Assembly: GCA_018882825.1 (NCBI GenBank)
Contig: VERC01000164.1
Location: forward strand, 1-5,813
DNA length: 5,813 nucleotides
DNA from: Acidimicrobiia bacterium
GTDB lineage: Bacteria; Actinomycetota; Acidimicrobiia; Acidimicrobiales; Acidimicrobilacustridaceae
Direction: 5' to 3'
Numbering within the stretch: position 1 is the first letter of the stretch; each line of letters begins with the position of its first letter. A model generated the notes under the pieces. That model ran no database searches. It was not told where the DNA came from and worked only from the letters and a program-made list of their open reading frames with translations. Below are positions 5,603 to 5,813 of this stretch, one piece after another. Both the position numbers and the translations under genes were made by a program.

Positions 5603-5813
5603 GCCGTGGTCTTCATCCTGCGTTCGTTTCTCTTCGAGCCGTTCAAGATTCCCTCCGGGTCGATGATTCCCACCTTGCTCGTGGGCGACCTCATCTTGGT
5701 CAACAAGTTTCATTACGGCTTGCGCCTGCCCGTCATCAATCTCAAGATCACCGAGGGCAACCCGGTTCAGCGGGGCGATGTGATGGTGTTTCGCTACCCG
5801 CCCAAGCCCAGCC
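5597..5813 (+). CDS. lepB: Signal peptidase I (LepB), internal fragment open at right edge
   Basis: About 72 residues of the inner-membrane leader peptidase that removes Sec and Tat signal peptides. The end of a membrane segment (VIAVVFILRSF) is followed by LFEPFKIPSGSMIPTL, containing the catalytic serine of the SGSM box (codon 5660-5662, E. coli Ser90 equivalent). Next come GDLILVNKFHYGLRLPVIN and ITEGNPVQRGDVMVFRYPPKP, which leads into the box holding the catalytic lysine (E. coli Lys145). That lysine would lie just past base 5813 and is not seen. The NKFHYGLRLPVIN and EGNPVQRGDVMVFRYP wording is typical of Burkholderiales LepB and unlike actinobacterial signal peptidases. The N-terminal first membrane helix is absent, replaced by transporter sequence. 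It is the wrong gene for its neighbours and probably comes from another organism. Confidence 0.88.
   Translation, partial: MIAVVFILRSFLFEPFKIPSGSMIPTLLVGDLILVNKFHYGLRLPVINLKITEGNPVQRGDVMVFRYPPKPS

Noticed and set aside
5111..5813. A genuine new transporter-peptidase fusion protein
   Set aside because: Both parts are truncated at the join, their lineage signals differ, and codon use changes at the same point, so a mis-assembly explains it more simply. Kept only as a finding to check.
1..5813. CRISPR arrays, tRNA or rRNA genes, insertion sequences, phage or defence genes, riboswitches
   Set aside because: I saw no spaced direct repeats, no tRNA-like cloverleaf sequence, no transposase or integrase motifs and no long non-coding stretch; the longest gap without a gene is about 110 bases (165-273).

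Overview
The window is about 5.8 kb of dense, GC-rich bacterial DNA. For roughly its first 5.59 kb it looks like one actinobacterial genome. The gene content fits this: an F420-type LLM oxidoreductase, a DUF2752 protein, an intein-free SufB of actinobacterial type, strongly G/C-ending codons, and promoters of the form TANNNT-N6-ATG/GTG that mark leaderless transcripts. Acidimicrobiia is my best guess, but that is inference from style and no marker gene proves it. The last ~220 bases are different. They encode a piece of signal peptidase I that reads like a betaproteobacterial (Burkholderiales/Comamonadaceae-type) protein, with different codon use, joined in frame to a truncated transporter gene. 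A mis-joined (chimeric) assembly is the likeliest explanation.

Layout: (1) 1-164, minus strand: N-terminus of an alpha/beta hydrolase that runs off the left edge. (2) 165-273: divergent promoter region. (3) 274-2149, plus strand: a tight three-gene group of MBL-fold hydrolase, flavin reductase-family protein and gamma-carbonic-anhydrase-like protein, with gaps of 11 and 14 nt, probably one operon from the promoter at 216-244. (4) 2160-2660, minus strand: a small DUF2752 membrane protein, convergent with the operon. (5) 2661-2725: a short divergent promoter region. (6) 2726-3613, plus strand: LLM-class, probably F420-dependent oxidoreductase. (7) 3614-3695: possible terminator, then an extended -10 promoter with an imperfect dyad over it. 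(8) 3696-5096, plus strand: sufB, the Fe-S cluster assembly scaffold. (9) 5111-~5596: first half of an EamA/DMT-type transporter, broken at the junction. (10) ~5597-5813: internal part of lepB, open at the right edge.

The genes are mostly housekeeping or redox metabolism: Fe-S assembly, flavin and F420 chemistry, and metallo-hydrolases. I see no CRISPR array, RNA gene, insertion sequence, defence system or biosynthetic cluster, and no convincing new multi-gene system. Points worth a second look are the in-frame transporter/LepB junction, the altered metal-ligand motif of the carbonic-anhydrase-like protein, sufB with no sufC or sufD neighbour in view, and the repeated leaderless-promoter signature, which also helps fix start codons.
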